64,000 nucleotides of DNA from Omphiscola glabra (GCA_964017045.1 OZ024807.1:10361893-10425892), one strand, 5' to 3'. Shown: positions 35,091 through 47,875, counted from the stretch's first letter. The notes: generated from the letters alone by a model not told the origin. Translations and numbers: made by a program.

Positions 35091-35927
35091 AGGTAATCAC
35101 AGGTGCAAGATTTTTCAAGTGAAGCCACTAGCCGCCAAGTCATGTATTATGTTGGACATGATTCAGGCTTGACTCACATATGTTTCTAACTTAAGTCTTA
35201 AGTGGAACAGAAGGATCGGCGTGGAAACAATGGGGAGAAGGGTGGGGGGTGGGGGACTTGCTGTGACATGGGCGCAGCATGAAATTATTCAGGTGTAGTT
35301 AGAATTCGATCATTCGGAAGAGACATGTTGTTTTCATGTCTGTCTGTTTGTTTGCAATGGTTAACAGGTGAATGGAACAAATGTAAACTTTTTTCTTTAT
35401 AGTGGACGCCCATTAATTACGTCAACAAAATAGGGGTGGGGACGGAAAACGTTTGACAGCTATTGACAATGGTGAAGAAAAAAAAAAGGGGGGGGGGTTT
35501 AGCCAATTGAATTTTACTTCAACAATTTTAGCTTTTTTTTTGTGTGGATATTTTATATGTTAACAATAGCTCTGAAATTCTCATAATTTCAAATATTCAG
35601 AACAGCACCAGCGATGTGTTATTGCGCTATTAAATAAATTTAAAAAAAAAAATATAGAACTAAAAATAATTTTTAAAAAGATAAACGAATGAATAGATCG
35701 AGGTGGTTAGCAAAAATTGCGCAAAGAGATAACGCTGCTATTCAAGTGATGAACGATTGGACTCTAGGATGTTTTCAGGAGTGAAAAAAAGTCACGGGAA
35801 AAAAAAGTCACAGGAAATATGTCACAAGAAAAAAAGTCACCGGTTTCAGCCGGCTCTAATATAAATTAATATATCAATATGACTATATTATATTATTCGT
35901 AATTTACTTTGAGTTCTTGCCAAAAGA
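35091..35927. other. Unassigned DNA
   Basis: A small 'aaaaaagtcac' repeat occurs at 35786-35842. No gene. Confidence 0.4.
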
Positions 35928-36066
35928 GGTACATTTGTCTCATGAACGTGAACATTTGTCTCATGAACGTGAACATTTGTCTTATGAACGTGAACATTTG
36001 TCTCATGAACGTGAACATTTGTCTTATGAACGTGAACATTTGTCTTAAGAACGTGAACATTTGTAT
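35928..36066. repeat. 21-bp minisatellite, about 7 copies
   Basis: 'gaacatttgtctcatgaacg' (20 of the 21 bases) in tandem. Seven-residue frames on both strands (NVHVHET, MNVNICL) are artefacts. Confidence 0.93.
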
Positions 36067-36177
36067 TACGAAGGTAAAGATAAAAAAGACAACAAAAATA
36101 AAAACCCAAAACTGGCGATAAATTTACTAACAATAATAGGCAGACCTTATCGACTCTTTTAATAAATTGCGCCAAAA

Positions 36178-36450
36178 TAATTTGGCTCTAGTCTGAGGTT
36201 CTAATTCTTGACAAATTTAAAAAAAATTTGGCTCTAGTCTGAGGTTCTAATTCTTGACAAATTAAAAAAAAAATTTGGCTCTAGTCTGAGGTTCTAATTC
36301 TTGACAAATAAAAAAAAAATTTGGCTCTAGTCTGAGGTTCTAATTCTTGACAAATTAAAAAAAAATTTCGCTCTAGTCTGAGGTTCTAATTCTTGACAAA
36401 TTTTAAAAAAATTTGGCTCTAGTCTGAAGTTCTAATTCTTGACAAATTTA
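36178..36450. repeat. About 46-bp minisatellite, 6 copies
   Basis: Copies share 'aatttggctctagtctgagg' and 'ttctaattcttgacaaatt', separated by A-runs of variable length. Confidence 0.92.
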
Positions 36451-36574
36451 AAAAAAAATTTTTTTTATAAGAATATTGAAATATTTTTAAAATGTGAAAA
36501 TTTTGTTATTTTTCGTTCTTCTTAATGCATTTTTTAAAAAAAGGCCATATTCATAGACTTAAACTTATATTTTC

Positions 36575-36670
36575 TTGGTGTGGTGGGGTGTATGGTGGGG
36601 TGTGTGGTGGGGTGTGTGGTGGGTGTGTGGTGGAGTGTGGGGTGGGGTGTGTGGTGGGCTGTGTGGTGGA
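36575..36670. repeat. GGTGTGTGGTG-type repeat
   Basis: Irregular 10-12-bp 'gtgtgtggtggg' units. Confidence 0.8.
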
Positions 36671-36834
36671 TAAACGGTTTTTTATATAATTAATTAGGGG
36701 TGGGGTACTTGAAAATTTGACAGTTGTTGACAAGGGGGGGGGGGGCAAAAATTGCCAAAATTTACTTGATGTAATTAATGGACAGCCAGCCCCATCCGGA
36801 AATACTGTCCATTACTAATTGCACGGATATATAT

Positions 36835-37345
36835 ATTCTCTTTAGAATTGTACCAATAGTCTCTTTATGATTGAGAACTGTACCAATATATTCTTTATTA
36901 TTGAGAAATGTACCAATATATTCTTTACTGAGAACTGTAAGAATATATTCTTTACTGAGAATTGTACCAATATATTCTTTACTGAGAACTGTACAAATAT
37001 ATTCTTTATTATTAAGAACAGTACCAATATAATATTCTTTATTGAGAACTGTACCATTACATTCTTTATTATTGAAAACTGTACCTATATAATATTCTTT
37101 ATTGAGACCTGTACCAATATATTCTTTATTGAGAACGGTACCGATATGTTGAGAGCTGAACCAAAATATTAATTTTTTATATTCTTTAATGAGTACTGTG
37201 ACAATATCTTCTTTATTGAGAACTCTACCTATATATTCTTTTATGACAACTGTACCGGTATACTCTTTATTGCGAAATGTACCGATATATTCTTTATTGA
37301 GATTTTGTACCGGTATATTCTTCACTGAGTATTTTACCCATATGC
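36835..37345. repeat. About 27-bp degenerate minisatellite
   Basis: 'gagaactgtaccaatatatt' plus 'ctttatt' recurs about 18 times with indels. Open frames on both strands are artefacts. Confidence 0.9.
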
Positions 37346-37729
37346 TTTATTCCTTCAAAGGGGCGCACTGATATGACCGTGTTTATTATCGTTTTAAAAA
37401 TAATACTGCTCATATATAAGAATGGGCCAGGCCATTATTTTAAGCACGTGTCACTGATAAGCCCCGTATGACATGATACGTGGTGTATCACATGATAAGT
37501 CTTGTATCCACCGGCAGCAACAATGCGTTAATGTCCTCCCTTATCAATGGGCCGATGGTCCCGTTGTTGACACTTGGCCATTTTTCCTGAATTCCACCCT
37601 CGCTAAACGGTCGTCTCTGTTTTGTTTCTAGAAACCATGAGTTATAACAATAATATTATGGAACCGGTTATTCTCCCTGATAAGGTAGAAGCTCGTGGGT
37701 GAAGTAAAGAACAATGCATTGGCGAGAGT

Positions 37730-37985
37730 AGGTTGGGCGGTTAGGTAGGTTGGTTAAGTGGAGTGGTTGGGTAGGTTGGTTAGGTTGGGTGGTTGGGTAG
37801 GTTGGTTAGGTTAGGTGGTTGGGTAGGTGGGGTGGTTGGGTAGGTGGGGTGGTTAGGTAGTTTGGTTGGGTAGGTTGGGTAGTATGGTCAGGTTGTGTGG
37901 TTGGATAGGTTGAATGGTGGTAGGTTGGGTGGTTGGGTAGGTTGGGGGTTGGGTCATTTGGGTGGTTGGTTAGGTTGGGTTGTTT
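37730..37985. repeat. 'ggttgggtaggttggttagg' repeat
   Basis: G+T-rich tandem array of 8-12-bp subunits (GGTTGGGTA, GGTTAGGTT). It is not a run of TTAGGG, so I do not call it telomeric. Confidence 0.85.
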
Positions 37986-38427
37986 GGTTATGAAACTGTT
38001 TGTTGGATATTTTAGAGCCTTTTGCTAGAGAACCTGGTTACGTCCTTAAATACATTTCCTCTCACCATCTAGATTTAAGATGTTTATTACATTTTGTCTC
38101 ACCATCTAGATTTTAGATGATAAGTGTGATATTTATTTATGCAACAAAAGCTGGGATTACTTTCACAATACACTATTCGAAAAAAAAAGTTTATTGGTAA
38201 GTATTTTACTTTAAACCCCCACTTTAAGATAGTTTCATATATCCAGTTCCCTTCCTTTGTTCCCCAAAACCCCCACCCAACCTCTGCCATACAGCAGCTT
38301 AAAATAGTCCAGCTCACCTAAGTGGCGATGGCACACGACCTCTTTTCTCCCCCCCCCCCCGCAAAAAAATAAAAAAATGATTTTGTAGATATCTCCCTTC
38401 AAAACATTTTTGTTGTTGTTCAAAGCT
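37986..38427. other. Unassigned DNA
   Basis: No gene recognised. A C-run lies near 38350. Confidence 0.4.
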
Positions 38428-39449
38428 TATATTGGTTGCGCAATATCTCATTATGACTTCTGCTGCTATATTGGTTGCGCAATATCTCATTATGACTTCT
38501 GCTGCTATATTGGTTGCGCAATATCTCATTATGACTTCTGCTGCTATATTGGTTGCGCAATATCTCATTATGACTTCTGCTGCTATATTGGTTGCGCAAT
38601 ATCTCATTATGACTTCTGCTGCTATATTGGTTGCGCAATATCTCATTATGACTTCTGCTGCTATATTGGTTGCGCAATATCTCATTATGACTTCTGCTGC
38701 TATATTGGTTGCGCAATATCTCATTATGACTTTTGCTGCTATATTGGTTGCGCAATATCTCATTATGACTTCTGCTGCTATATTGGTTGCGCAATATCTC
38801 ATTATGACTTCTGCTGCTATATTGGTTGCGCAATATCTCATTATGACTTCTGCTGCTATATTGGTTGCGCAATATCTCATTATGACTTCTGCTGCTATAT
38901 TGGTTGCGCAATATCTCATTATGACTTCTGCTGCTATATTGGTTGCGCAATATCTCATTATGACTTCTGCTGCTATATTGGTTGCGCAATATCTCATTAT
39001 GACTTCTGCTGCTATATTGGTTGCGCAATATCTCATTATGACTTCTGCTGCTATATTGGTTGCGCAATATCTCATTATGACTTCTGCTGCTATATTGGTT
39101 GCGCAATATCTCATTATGACTGCTGCTGCTATATTGGTTGCGCAATATCTCATTATGACTTCTGCTGCTATATTGGTTGCGCAATATCTCATTATGACTT
39201 CTGCTGCTATTTTGGTTGCGCAATATCTCATTATGACTTCTGCTGCTATATTGGTTGCGCAATATCTCATGATGACTTCTGCTGCCTATATTGGTTGCGC
39301 AATATCTCATTATGACTTCTTCTGCCTATATTGGTTGCGGAATATCTCATTATGACTTCTGCTGCCTATATTGGTTGCGCAATATCTCATTATGACTTCT
39401 GCTGCCTATATTGGTTGCGCAATATCTCATTATGACTTCTGCTGCCTAT
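38428..39449. repeat. 39-bp satellite array, 26 copies
   Basis: The unit is 'tatattggttgcgcaatatc' plus 'tcattatgacttctgctgc'. The first 22 units are almost identical at 39 bp. The last four start at 39287, 39327, 39367 and 39407 and are spaced 40 bp because of an extra C ('gcctata'). Four or more reading frames stay open for about 300 codons purely because 39 is a multiple of three. Each unit carries TTGCGCAA, an 8-bp palindrome. Confidence 0.97.
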
Positions 39450-39579
39450 GGCTTAATTCATTTTTAAAGAAGTTCTATGATTTATAAATTTATTCTTATT
39501 TATTTCATTTAATTACTTATTTATTTTTTTATTAATCATTATTATTATTGTTAAACAGTATTTTAGCCAATGGAATGGT

Positions 39580-39870
39580 TAGGAGAGCGGTTAGGTTGAT
39601 AAATGGTGTTAGGTTGATAAATAGAGGTTTAGTTGATAAATAGGGAAAAGTAGATAAATAGGGGTTAGGTTGATAAATAGGGGTTAGGTTGATAAATAGG
39701 TATTAGGTTCATAAATAACGTTTAGGTTGATAAATAGGGGGCTAGGTTGATAATTAAGAGTTAGGTTGATATATAAGGGTTAGGTTGATAAATAGGGTTA
39801 GGTTGATAAATAGGGTTAGGTTGATAAATAGGGGTTAGGTTGATAAATAAGGGTCGGGTTGATAATTATC
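39580..39870. repeat. 19-bp minisatellite 'ggttaggttgataaatagg'
   Basis: About 14 imperfect copies on the plus strand. Some copies contain GGGTTAGG by chance of the unit sequence. Confidence 0.9.
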
Positions 39871-40739
39871 AACACGTTGACAACTTAATAAATATGAGAG
39901 AAGATGTTAGTTACACAATATTTCTGTAATTAGCCCCCCCCCCCCCCTGTAGCGGGAGTGGTTGGGGATTCACTGATTAGCATCATTCTACCACTATATT
40001 TATGCTAGTTGGAGAAAGACGCATGAGAATAGAGCATTGTGGTGTACCTCTTTTTTATGTCCTCAGAATACCCTCATAAATCTACCCCACGGTTTTTTTT
40101 TTGTCATGCTCTCACGAGCGATACGCCGGCGAGTGCTATAACCCTCGTCTGAGATATTGTCTTCCCGCTTAATTCCGTTGTCTTGTGATCCCCCACCACC
40201 CCCCCCCCCTCTCGGAGTTATGTCCACCTGCTGTGAGAGCATTACCTCCCCATGGTCTCACCTCTGATAATAAGGACACAATAAAGGCAAGTGTCGGGGG
40301 GGAGATACAAGGTGTGAATTGCTGGAGATAGGTGGGGGTCGAGGTGGAATTGCTTGTACGCTGTTCAATCCCTGCTGAGCTTAAGCTCGAGTGGTCGTTC
40401 TTAAAGTGGGTGGTGTTCCTTACCAATACTAGTCTATACTTGTTTTTTTTAAAATCTTCTTTGTTAAATTTCTCTTCTTAGACGTGCTTTTTCTGTTCAA
40501 TTTCTTAGCAACTGATTGTGATGACTAGTCACGCTATCATATATTGTTAATTTGTGACTGCTCAAATACAGAAGCGGGGAATAAACGCTACGCAGACGAA
40601 GACGCAACGAACAGGTCACGGCCTACAGTTTTAGCCTACGGCACACTGATCACCTCTCATCCACTGCATTACGCTTACAACTCGCTACCTCAAAATACCC
40701 TCTAGCTACGCCACAATGACCACTCACTACCTCATACGG
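39871..40739. other. Unassigned DNA
   Basis: A C-run near 39934 and another near 40200. No gene recognised. Confidence 0.4.
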
Positions 40740-40905
40740 ACCTTTAGTGCTACTTCACACTGACAACCTCATACTGACCACTAGCTACCTCATATTGACC
40801 ACCTCACACTGACCACTAGCTACCTCACACTGACCACTAGCTACCTCACACTGACCACTAGCTACCTCACACTGACCACCTCACACTGACCACTCACTCT
40901 ATATA
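40740..40905. repeat. 21-bp minisatellite 'ctacctcacactgaccacta'
   Basis: About 7 copies, with some shortened units lacking 'ctagctac'. Confidence 0.88.
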
Positions 40906-41018
40906 AAATAGAGAGGGGGAGAATGAGAGAGAGAGAGGGAACGTATTATTACTTAACCCTAGTTAGTGTTTTGTTCCATAAGAGAAGCTTAAGAAGATTG
41001 CACGAAGTAATCATCTAT

Positions 41019-41215
41019 CAGCGGTTCTCAAGCTGTGGGGCGCGACCCCTTTGGGGGTCGCACGAACTTTTCCCAGGGGTCGCCTAAGACCACCTGAAAA
41101 CACATATGCTCTATAGTTATGAAGTATAACCGAAAATAATTGAATGGCTGGGGGTCGCCACAACACGATGAGCTGTATTAAAGGGTCGGGGCCGTATGAA
41201 GGTTGAGAACCGCTG
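41019..41215 (+). mobile_element. SPIN-like hAT MITE
   Basis: 197 bp from CAGCGGTTCTCAAGCTG to GGTTGAGAACCGCTG. It contains 'cgcgacccctttgggggtcg', 'ggggtcgcctaagacca' and 'gggggtcgccacaacacgat', the characteristic SPIN-type arms. ATCTAT abuts both ends, compatible with a partly decayed hAT duplication. No ORF. Confidence 0.88.
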
Positions 41216-43429
41216 ATCTATGTGAACAAGATAAAGACCCTCCCCCCCCCCCCCAATATGACACGTTTTTATTCCCATGTTAAGAATACAATGACCTATT
41301 TAATATATCCAACATTTGTTGGTTGTATGATTTGTATCTTGTCCTATTAAAATGGTGACAATGAATTTATTGACAATCAAAAATTTAAAAAAATAAAAAA
41401 TTCTTAGATCTAAGCCCTCCACCAACCGTTCCCCCATTCCTGCTCCTCCAACCCACCTTAACACCCAACGTATTTACTCTGCACTCAACTTCCAATTTAA
41501 AAAAAAAAAAAGATGGCTTAGATACTCCGCTGGGCTCTCAAACTGTGTTAAACAAACCCCCGTTCTTCGTTGGTGTGGCTTGAGACTTGGTCATCCCCGT
41601 TAAGTGTTCAACAGCTTTGAGAGGAAAGTCAAGTTGCTTAGTATTTCAAAAATTGTTGTCACAAGGCACGTCCCTTTATATCTCATTAGGAAATGGCGTC
41701 AGCGGGCCGTCGAGCTTGTGCTCCTAATGCCCTCCCTGGCGTCCACCCACACCCGCCAGCCGCCGGGTGTCCCCGGCGCCGGGCCGTGCGGGAAGACGTC
41801 AGAGACCTCCCCGGGCGTTGGACGCCCCCACCAGCTACTGCTCGATCGAGTTTGCTGATGGAGCCCCCCCCCCCCGCCCGAAGACGTCTGGTCGACCGAA
41901 GACGCTGTGTTTCAAGCGTCCGTAGTCCACTTTCCTAGGGGCCGGGACGGTAAATTAACGTCCCTTTAAACAACTCGCTCTATCTATTACACAGCCTTTA
42001 GTTTTGTTTCAGTGTTGGGCACTAAACAGAGTACAAGTATACAAATTATTATTTTTTCAAAAGAGTGCATGACATCAGATTAACGTATAATACATTGTTA
42101 TTCAAACATATGTATTTAAATTGAAGATTAAAATCTTTGGAAGAACCACAAAAAAAAAAAAAAAAAAAAAAATCTGTTGTTTCTTGTTTTGTATTTTCTG
42201 CGTCCAGCCGAAGCGCTGTTTTGATTGTGAGGTCCGTCCTATTTCACCCCTAAACATTTCTTGTTCCAGTCTTTCTTCAAATTAATTGTTTGTGGCGGGG
42301 GGAAAAGGGGGGGGGGGGCAAGGAATGATACCCCCGTTGTTTGGTTCGTTTGTAAATATGGTATTTCAAATTTATGTTAATAGTTAAAGTGAGGTTAAAA
42401 AAAATGAAAAAAAAAAAACCCCACACCAAAAGCAACACCACCGCTTCTACATGGTGGTACACCCTTTTCGTATTTGGATAATCTATGTAGGTTTTTATGG
42501 TTCCGCCGATGTTGTTAGCAAGTAAGCTTGCAAGTGTGAGTTCAGCTCGACGCCTTTGCTTAATTTAAACGGGCTACGGTACTTTTTTTTTTTTTTATTT
42601 AATTTTTTTTTTCCTGCAATACTTTTCATAAAGATCTTAGTAATCTTTGAGAACCCCTGGATTATATTTGCCCAAGTGTCGAATTATCAAAAAAAAAAGT
42701 ATCCATTGTGGTGGCAAATGCATCCTCGTTCCATAGATCGTGTTTTACAGCGTAAATAAACGGTCGCCGTGAGGGAACGGCAGCTTGTCGTCGGCTGCAG
42801 TCACGGTGTCAGATGGCAGATAAGCCCGCACCCTAGTCTCTCTCTCTCTCTCTCTCTCTTACTCTCGTTCTTCTTGGATGGACACTGAACAGACGACAAT
42901 TTAACGAGGGCGAAGTATGTAGGAAATTGAAGGGTAAAAATAATAATATATAGATCGTCGTTAATATTAACAACTTTTAATTTTTTTTTATATTAATAAA
43001 AAATATTTTGTAACATTATACTTGTGAAATTTCAAGTGAGTTTATAATTCTACTGTGCGGCAATTGTGTTAGAGAAAACTCTAGTCATTTAATAAAGATA
43101 TCGGCTTCGGGGTCTGGACGTCGATAAGATAGTGTCCCTGGAGTACAAACGGAATTTCTATTCATTGACAGGATGATAAGTCTTAATTAGTCACGCGTGA
43201 CGAGGGTCGTAGACTGTAGCCTTCTACCAAACTGTCAAGTCTGGCGGGCCGGTGAAGACGGTTCGAGATCGCACCAGGGACCGGTGCCATATTTTTTTTC
43301 TTTTTACTTTTACCTTCTTTTTATTTGACCAGAATGTTCATGCTGTGCGGACCGGCAACGTAAGACTCACTGACCATTTAAGGTACGCTTCATGAGAAAT
43401 CTAGCCGTCTGTGGCTGTAGGATCACTTA
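41216..43429. other. Unassigned DNA with a GC-rich patch
   Basis: 41689-41940 is notably GC-rich and CpG-rich, with open frames in more than one phase (for example MASAGRRACAPNALPG). I cannot identify a protein, so an exon or CpG island is possible but unproven. Poly-A, T and G runs occur at 42150, 42310 and 42580, and a CT tract at 42835-42860. Confidence 0.4.
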
Positions 43430-43760
43430 ATGTGCTGCAGGTCGTTTCGCTAAATCACATACCAGATCGTTGGCTGCTATGTCTGTGAATCACTTACCAG
43501 GTCGTTGGATGCTATGTCTGTAAATCACATGCCAGGCCATTGGCTGCTATGTTTGTGAATAACTTACCAGATCGTTGGCTTCTATGTTTGTGAATCAAAT
43601 ACCAGGTCATTGGCTGCTATGGCTGTGAATCATGTACCAGCCTATTGCTGCTATGGCTGTCAATCATATGCCAGGTCGTGGCTGCTATGTCTGTGAATCA
43701 AATACCAGGTCATTGGCTGCTATGGCTGTGAATCACTTACCAATTCGTTAGCTGCTATGT
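43430..43760. repeat. About 35-bp minisatellite, about 9 copies
   Basis: 'gtgaatcacttaccaggtcg' plus 'ttggctgctatgtct' in tandem with moderate divergence. Confidence 0.9.
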
Positions 43761-44046
43761 CTGAAGTGAATAAATCCAATGCTTTGATATATATACATCA
43801 AGGATTCTCCAACAAATCCAGCCGTTATGCATTAAGGACTTTCTTATGGACCCCTGAACACCCTCGACGCGAGATCCCTCTCTCCCACTGCCACGTGCTG
43901 TCCCTCGCCGACTGTGGTGGGATTACATTTCCGCTTGATTGACTTCCCACAGACTTCATTTAATCTTCAGGTTTTCAATGAAAACTCCATCTGTGGACTT
44001 AGTTCTCAAAATTCATTTTTATATTATGACAATTATGTTCCTAATA

Positions 44047-44235
44047 AGTTAAGGAGTTAAGATAAGATAAGATGATAAGATAAGATGATATAATAAGATG
44101 ATAAGAATATAAGATAAGATGATAAGATAAGATGATAAGATAAGTTTAGATATGATCAGATTAGATAATATAAGATGATAAGATAAGGTGATAAGATTAT
44201 AAGATGAGATATGATAAGGTTAGATTAGATGATGA
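44047..44235. repeat. 'gataagataagat' repeat
   Basis: Irregular tandem GATAAG/GATGATAAG units. Each unit matches the core GATA-factor motif, but no regulatory role is shown. Confidence 0.9.
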
Positions 44236-44299
44236 GAATTGATTTTTTTGTCCCCCAATGGATAACGGATGTGTGATGATTTACCTTGTCATTGTTTTG

Positions 44300-44570
44300 G
44301 TTAGTGGACAGGGTCATGTGGTGGATAGGGTCATGTGGTGAATAGGGTCATGTGGTGGATAGGGTCATGTGGTGGATAGGGTCATGTGGTGGATAGGGTC
44401 ATGTGGTGGATAGGGTCATGTGGTGGATAGGGTCATGTGGTGGATAGGGTCATGTGGTGGATAGGGTCATGTGGTGGATAGGGTCATGTGGTGGACAGGG
44501 TCATGTGGTGGTTAGGGTCATGTGGTGGACAGGGTCATGGTAGTGGACAGGGTCATGGTGGTGGTGGTTA
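44300..44570. repeat. 17-bp minisatellite 'gtggatagggtcatgtg'
   Basis: About 15 near-identical copies, drifting to GGACAGGG and GGTTAGGG variants at the 3' end. Confidence 0.95.
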
Positions 44571-45664
44571 ATGTATTCCTAGCCTCACATCAGTGGACTA
44601 CATACACTTAACATTTCACACCTCTTAATAAGACCAATGTAGATGGGACGAGTAAAGTATTATTTATAGTTTATAGTCTTTTGTAGTTACATACTTTGCC
44701 AGACCTTCATTTCTCCCCCCCCCCCTCAACTAGACAGTAACACAAGCGTTTCATACCATGCGTACAACGGAAAAAATTCGACACCGCCACGGTGTTCTCG
44801 TGTTTATATCGTCATCATAGTAGGGCATTAAGATTTGAGACTTGCCGGTACTGTCCCTGGCTAATAACTAAGCGTTAGAAAGGTGCGCAAAAAATACCAA
44901 AAAGAGTGCGACTTTTCTGATCGCGACATAACCGTTATCCGTGATGGACTTGCAAGAAAACTTTAACATACCAGCCAGCGGATCTCAATCATTCCTTTGT
45001 GTACATGTGACGATTCTTGAACATTCGCGTTTACATATCTATATTGTGCACAAGTGGATCTCAACTTATACATAATTGTTTTTCTTTTTTTAAAAACCTC
45101 GTGCCCCTTGATTTTGTCGCGTCTATCATCGAGCCCTGGAAAAATAAATAGTTATCCATGGATAAAGGATGATATTGTGGAGACTAGGTTCAAGCCGTGA
45201 GAATATTTCTGTCAGAGGTCAGACATTTACCCTAAAAGCAAAACCTCCAATGAAAAAAAAAAAATTAAAATAGCAAAAAAACCAACAGTTAATATGATTT
45301 TCTTCATTATTTATTATGATCTTTTGTTAGCATCTTTTCGTCTATTGACTACATTTTTATTTTAAATAAAATAAAAACGCAAATCGAATAAGAATTCTTT
45401 TCTTCTTTAAATAACATTTAGAATAAAGTTACGCTCTCGATGGCGTCCAGCCGATGTCGGCTAAGGTGATTGAAATAATCAATGTCCCCCCGGGGAGCTT
45501 ATCACGCTTCATTAAACACAGGATAGTAACATGTTGGCCACCATGGGGCGCGGGGAGAATAGGTGTGGACCATGTGGTGGTGGTGCGGATGTGCTGACAG
45601 ACAGACACGTGGTTTGATGGGCCTCATGGATGCAAGTCCATTAAGGCTGCAGCCTTCAACAATG
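44571..45664. other. Unassigned DNA
   Basis: No gene or transposon end recognised. Confidence 0.4.
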
Positions 45665-45805
45665 TTTGTTTGTCAGTGGCGAGTTCAATACATATGTGTT
45701 TGTCAGTGGCGAGCTCAATACAGATGTGTTTGTCAGTGGCGAGTTCAATACAGACGTGTTTGTCAGTGGCGAGTTCAACACATATGTGTTTGTCAGTGGC
45801 GAGGT
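45665..45805. repeat. 30-bp minisatellite, about 5 copies
   Basis: 'gtgtttgtcagtggcgagtt' plus 'caatacagat'. It stays open in several frames because 30 is a multiple of three. Confidence 0.93.
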
Positions 45806-45904
45806 GAACTGTATATCTTGGCAGAAAAGTGTGAGGTGTGTGACTATTCGAACTTTTCCCTGAGTCTAGAGGGACATGATCATGATTACGCACAGGTGCA
45901 TCAT

Positions 45905-46165
45905 GGACAATGGGTGACAGAAGTGGCGTCCTGGACATGGGATGACAGAAGTGGCGTCCTGGACATGGGGTGACAGAAGTGGCGTCCTGGATATGGGGGG
46001 ACAGAAGTGGCGTCCTGGATATGGGGGGACAGAAGTGGCGTCGTGGACATGGGGTGACAGAAGTGGCGTCCTGGAAATGAGGCGATAAAAGCGGCGTATT
46101 GGACATTGGGGGGGGGGGGGCGACAGAAGTGACATCATAGACATGGGGTGAAAGAAGTAACGTCA
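45905..46165. repeat. 28-bp minisatellite, about 9 copies
   Basis: 'ggacatggggtgacagaagt' plus 'ggcgtcct' with small indels, including a G-run near 46109. Confidence 0.92.
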
Positions 46166-46634
46166 TGACGTGGAGCGCTATAGGCTAAAAATTATATTTA
46201 AAAATAGACAAATCAATGGAGAAAAAAGAGCAAATTTTCCAGATTCGAGCCCTACACTCTCCTCCCAACCCTACCCACCAGGCTGTCATATTATGTGCTA
46301 GAGAGAATCTGTTCAAATGTGAACGAATTTTGTAGCTTATCAACCCATGATCCGGCCTGGGCTCGAGAGCCACGTGTGGCCTTATCCCTTCTTCACACCC
46401 CCATTCATTGAACATAAGCATAGCGTCACGAGCATTCGTCACGTGACACCCGGAGCTAACCTCTAAATCAAACATGGCGGACGTGATCAGATCCAGATTG
46501 ACGGCTTGGCTAAAGGGAAACCGGGCATTGTAATTATTTTACTCTTTTTTTTAATTATAAGGAATGTCAATTGGGCAATATAGAAGAGGAGATATAAGAG
46601 ATGAGTGTCTGATACGAGCAGGGATGGTGGGGGT
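46166..46634. other. Unassigned DNA
   Basis: No gene recognised. Confidence 0.4.
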
Positions 46635-46846
46635 CAGATCTCTGTCTCTTTATCTCTATTTCTCACCCCTCTCTTTCTCACTCCCTCTTTCTTTTTTCTC
46701 GGTTCTCTCTCTCTCTTCTCTCGTTCTCTCTCTCTATTTCTTTCTTTTCTATCTCTTTCTCCCCCACACTCTCTCACTCTCTCTGCCTCTCTTTGTTTCT
46801 CTCTCTTTATCACTCTCTCTCTCTTTCTCTTTCGCTCTCCTTTTCT

Positions 46847-46878
<32 letters not shown>

Positions 46879-46880
46879 TC
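46635..46880. repeat. Polypyrimidine (CT-rich) tract
   Basis: TCTC/TTTC-dominated plus strand. Ser/Leu/Phe frames are artefacts. Confidence 0.9.
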
Positions 46881-47699
46881 TGTTTCCCCCTTTCTCAAAC
46901 AGACACAGACATACACGTGAAAAGCTACACCATGAAAAGAGGAGATGGGTTTTCAGTTTTAAAAGGTAGTTGGCAGACCCACCCTCAAAGAAGCGTGCAG
47001 GTCCCTTGACCACCAAAACTATCCGTTTGCCTGTTATTTATTTGTTTAAGCACAATGAATTTGTTAACTTACACACTTAAAACACTTTAACATTATACAT
47101 ATTGGTACGACTCCTGGCCTCCGACACACCGACCCCACGTCTTTCAAATTACCGCTCCGCAGAAACGCACCGCAGAAACGCACCGCGATGTCGTGGCGGA
47201 TAACCCGGAAGTGCATACCAATCTAAGGTCCCCCGAGTCACTACTTCCACCCGATACCCAACCTTTGACGTCAGTACTCACCTCTGGTGTCAGACGGGAC
47301 AATGTTCATGATCATATCTCGATACAATCGCGAGGGGGGACTTTAGGAACCCTTTGAACGAGAAAGACAAATGTATCGACAGCACCCGATGTTCTCGGGT
47401 TATACCCTCAGGGGCGTTTCGCGGTAAGCAGTTTAGATTTAATCTGTATTCCTCCGCGAGTTACTTCTTGGGAGATACGCCTTCGGCCAGCAATTAAACG
47501 GTGGCACGGGCACTCATTGAAAAAAGGTCAACTTCACTGACAAATGCTCTTTCCTTTAACAATTTAAATTTTGATTGTGTTTAAGTTCTCTCTCTCTCTC
47601 TCTCTCGCGTCTCTCTCTCCCTATTTCGATTGACTGCATTAAGGGAAACACCCCTATGTGTCTACATAGTTCTGTTCAAGTAATAGTAAAAAAATCATC

Positions 47700-47875
47700 C
47701 ACTTAATATACATGTCCAATCCTTTCATCCATTGAATATTTATCTCCACTCACTTGATCCATTAAATATAAATGTCCACTACCTGCATCCACTGGCTTTG
47801 ACTCTCAACTGCATCAAACCCACTGGATATACATGACCACTAAATTCATCCAATGGATATACATCGTCACTCCAT
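47700..47875. repeat. Degenerate 'catccactggatatacatgt' repeat
   Basis: Five or six diverged units of about 30 bp. Confidence 0.6.

Noticed and set aside
37730..37985. Interstitial telomere repeat
   Set aside because: Units are GGTTGGGTA/GGTTAGGTT mixtures, not runs of TTAGGG. The array at 39580 contains GGGTTAGG only once per 19-bp unit at most.
38314..39355. Four overlapping open frames of about 300 codons on both strands
   Set aside because: They are produced by a 39-bp repeat whose length is a multiple of three and whose units lack stops in most frames. There is no start context, domain or non-repetitive part.
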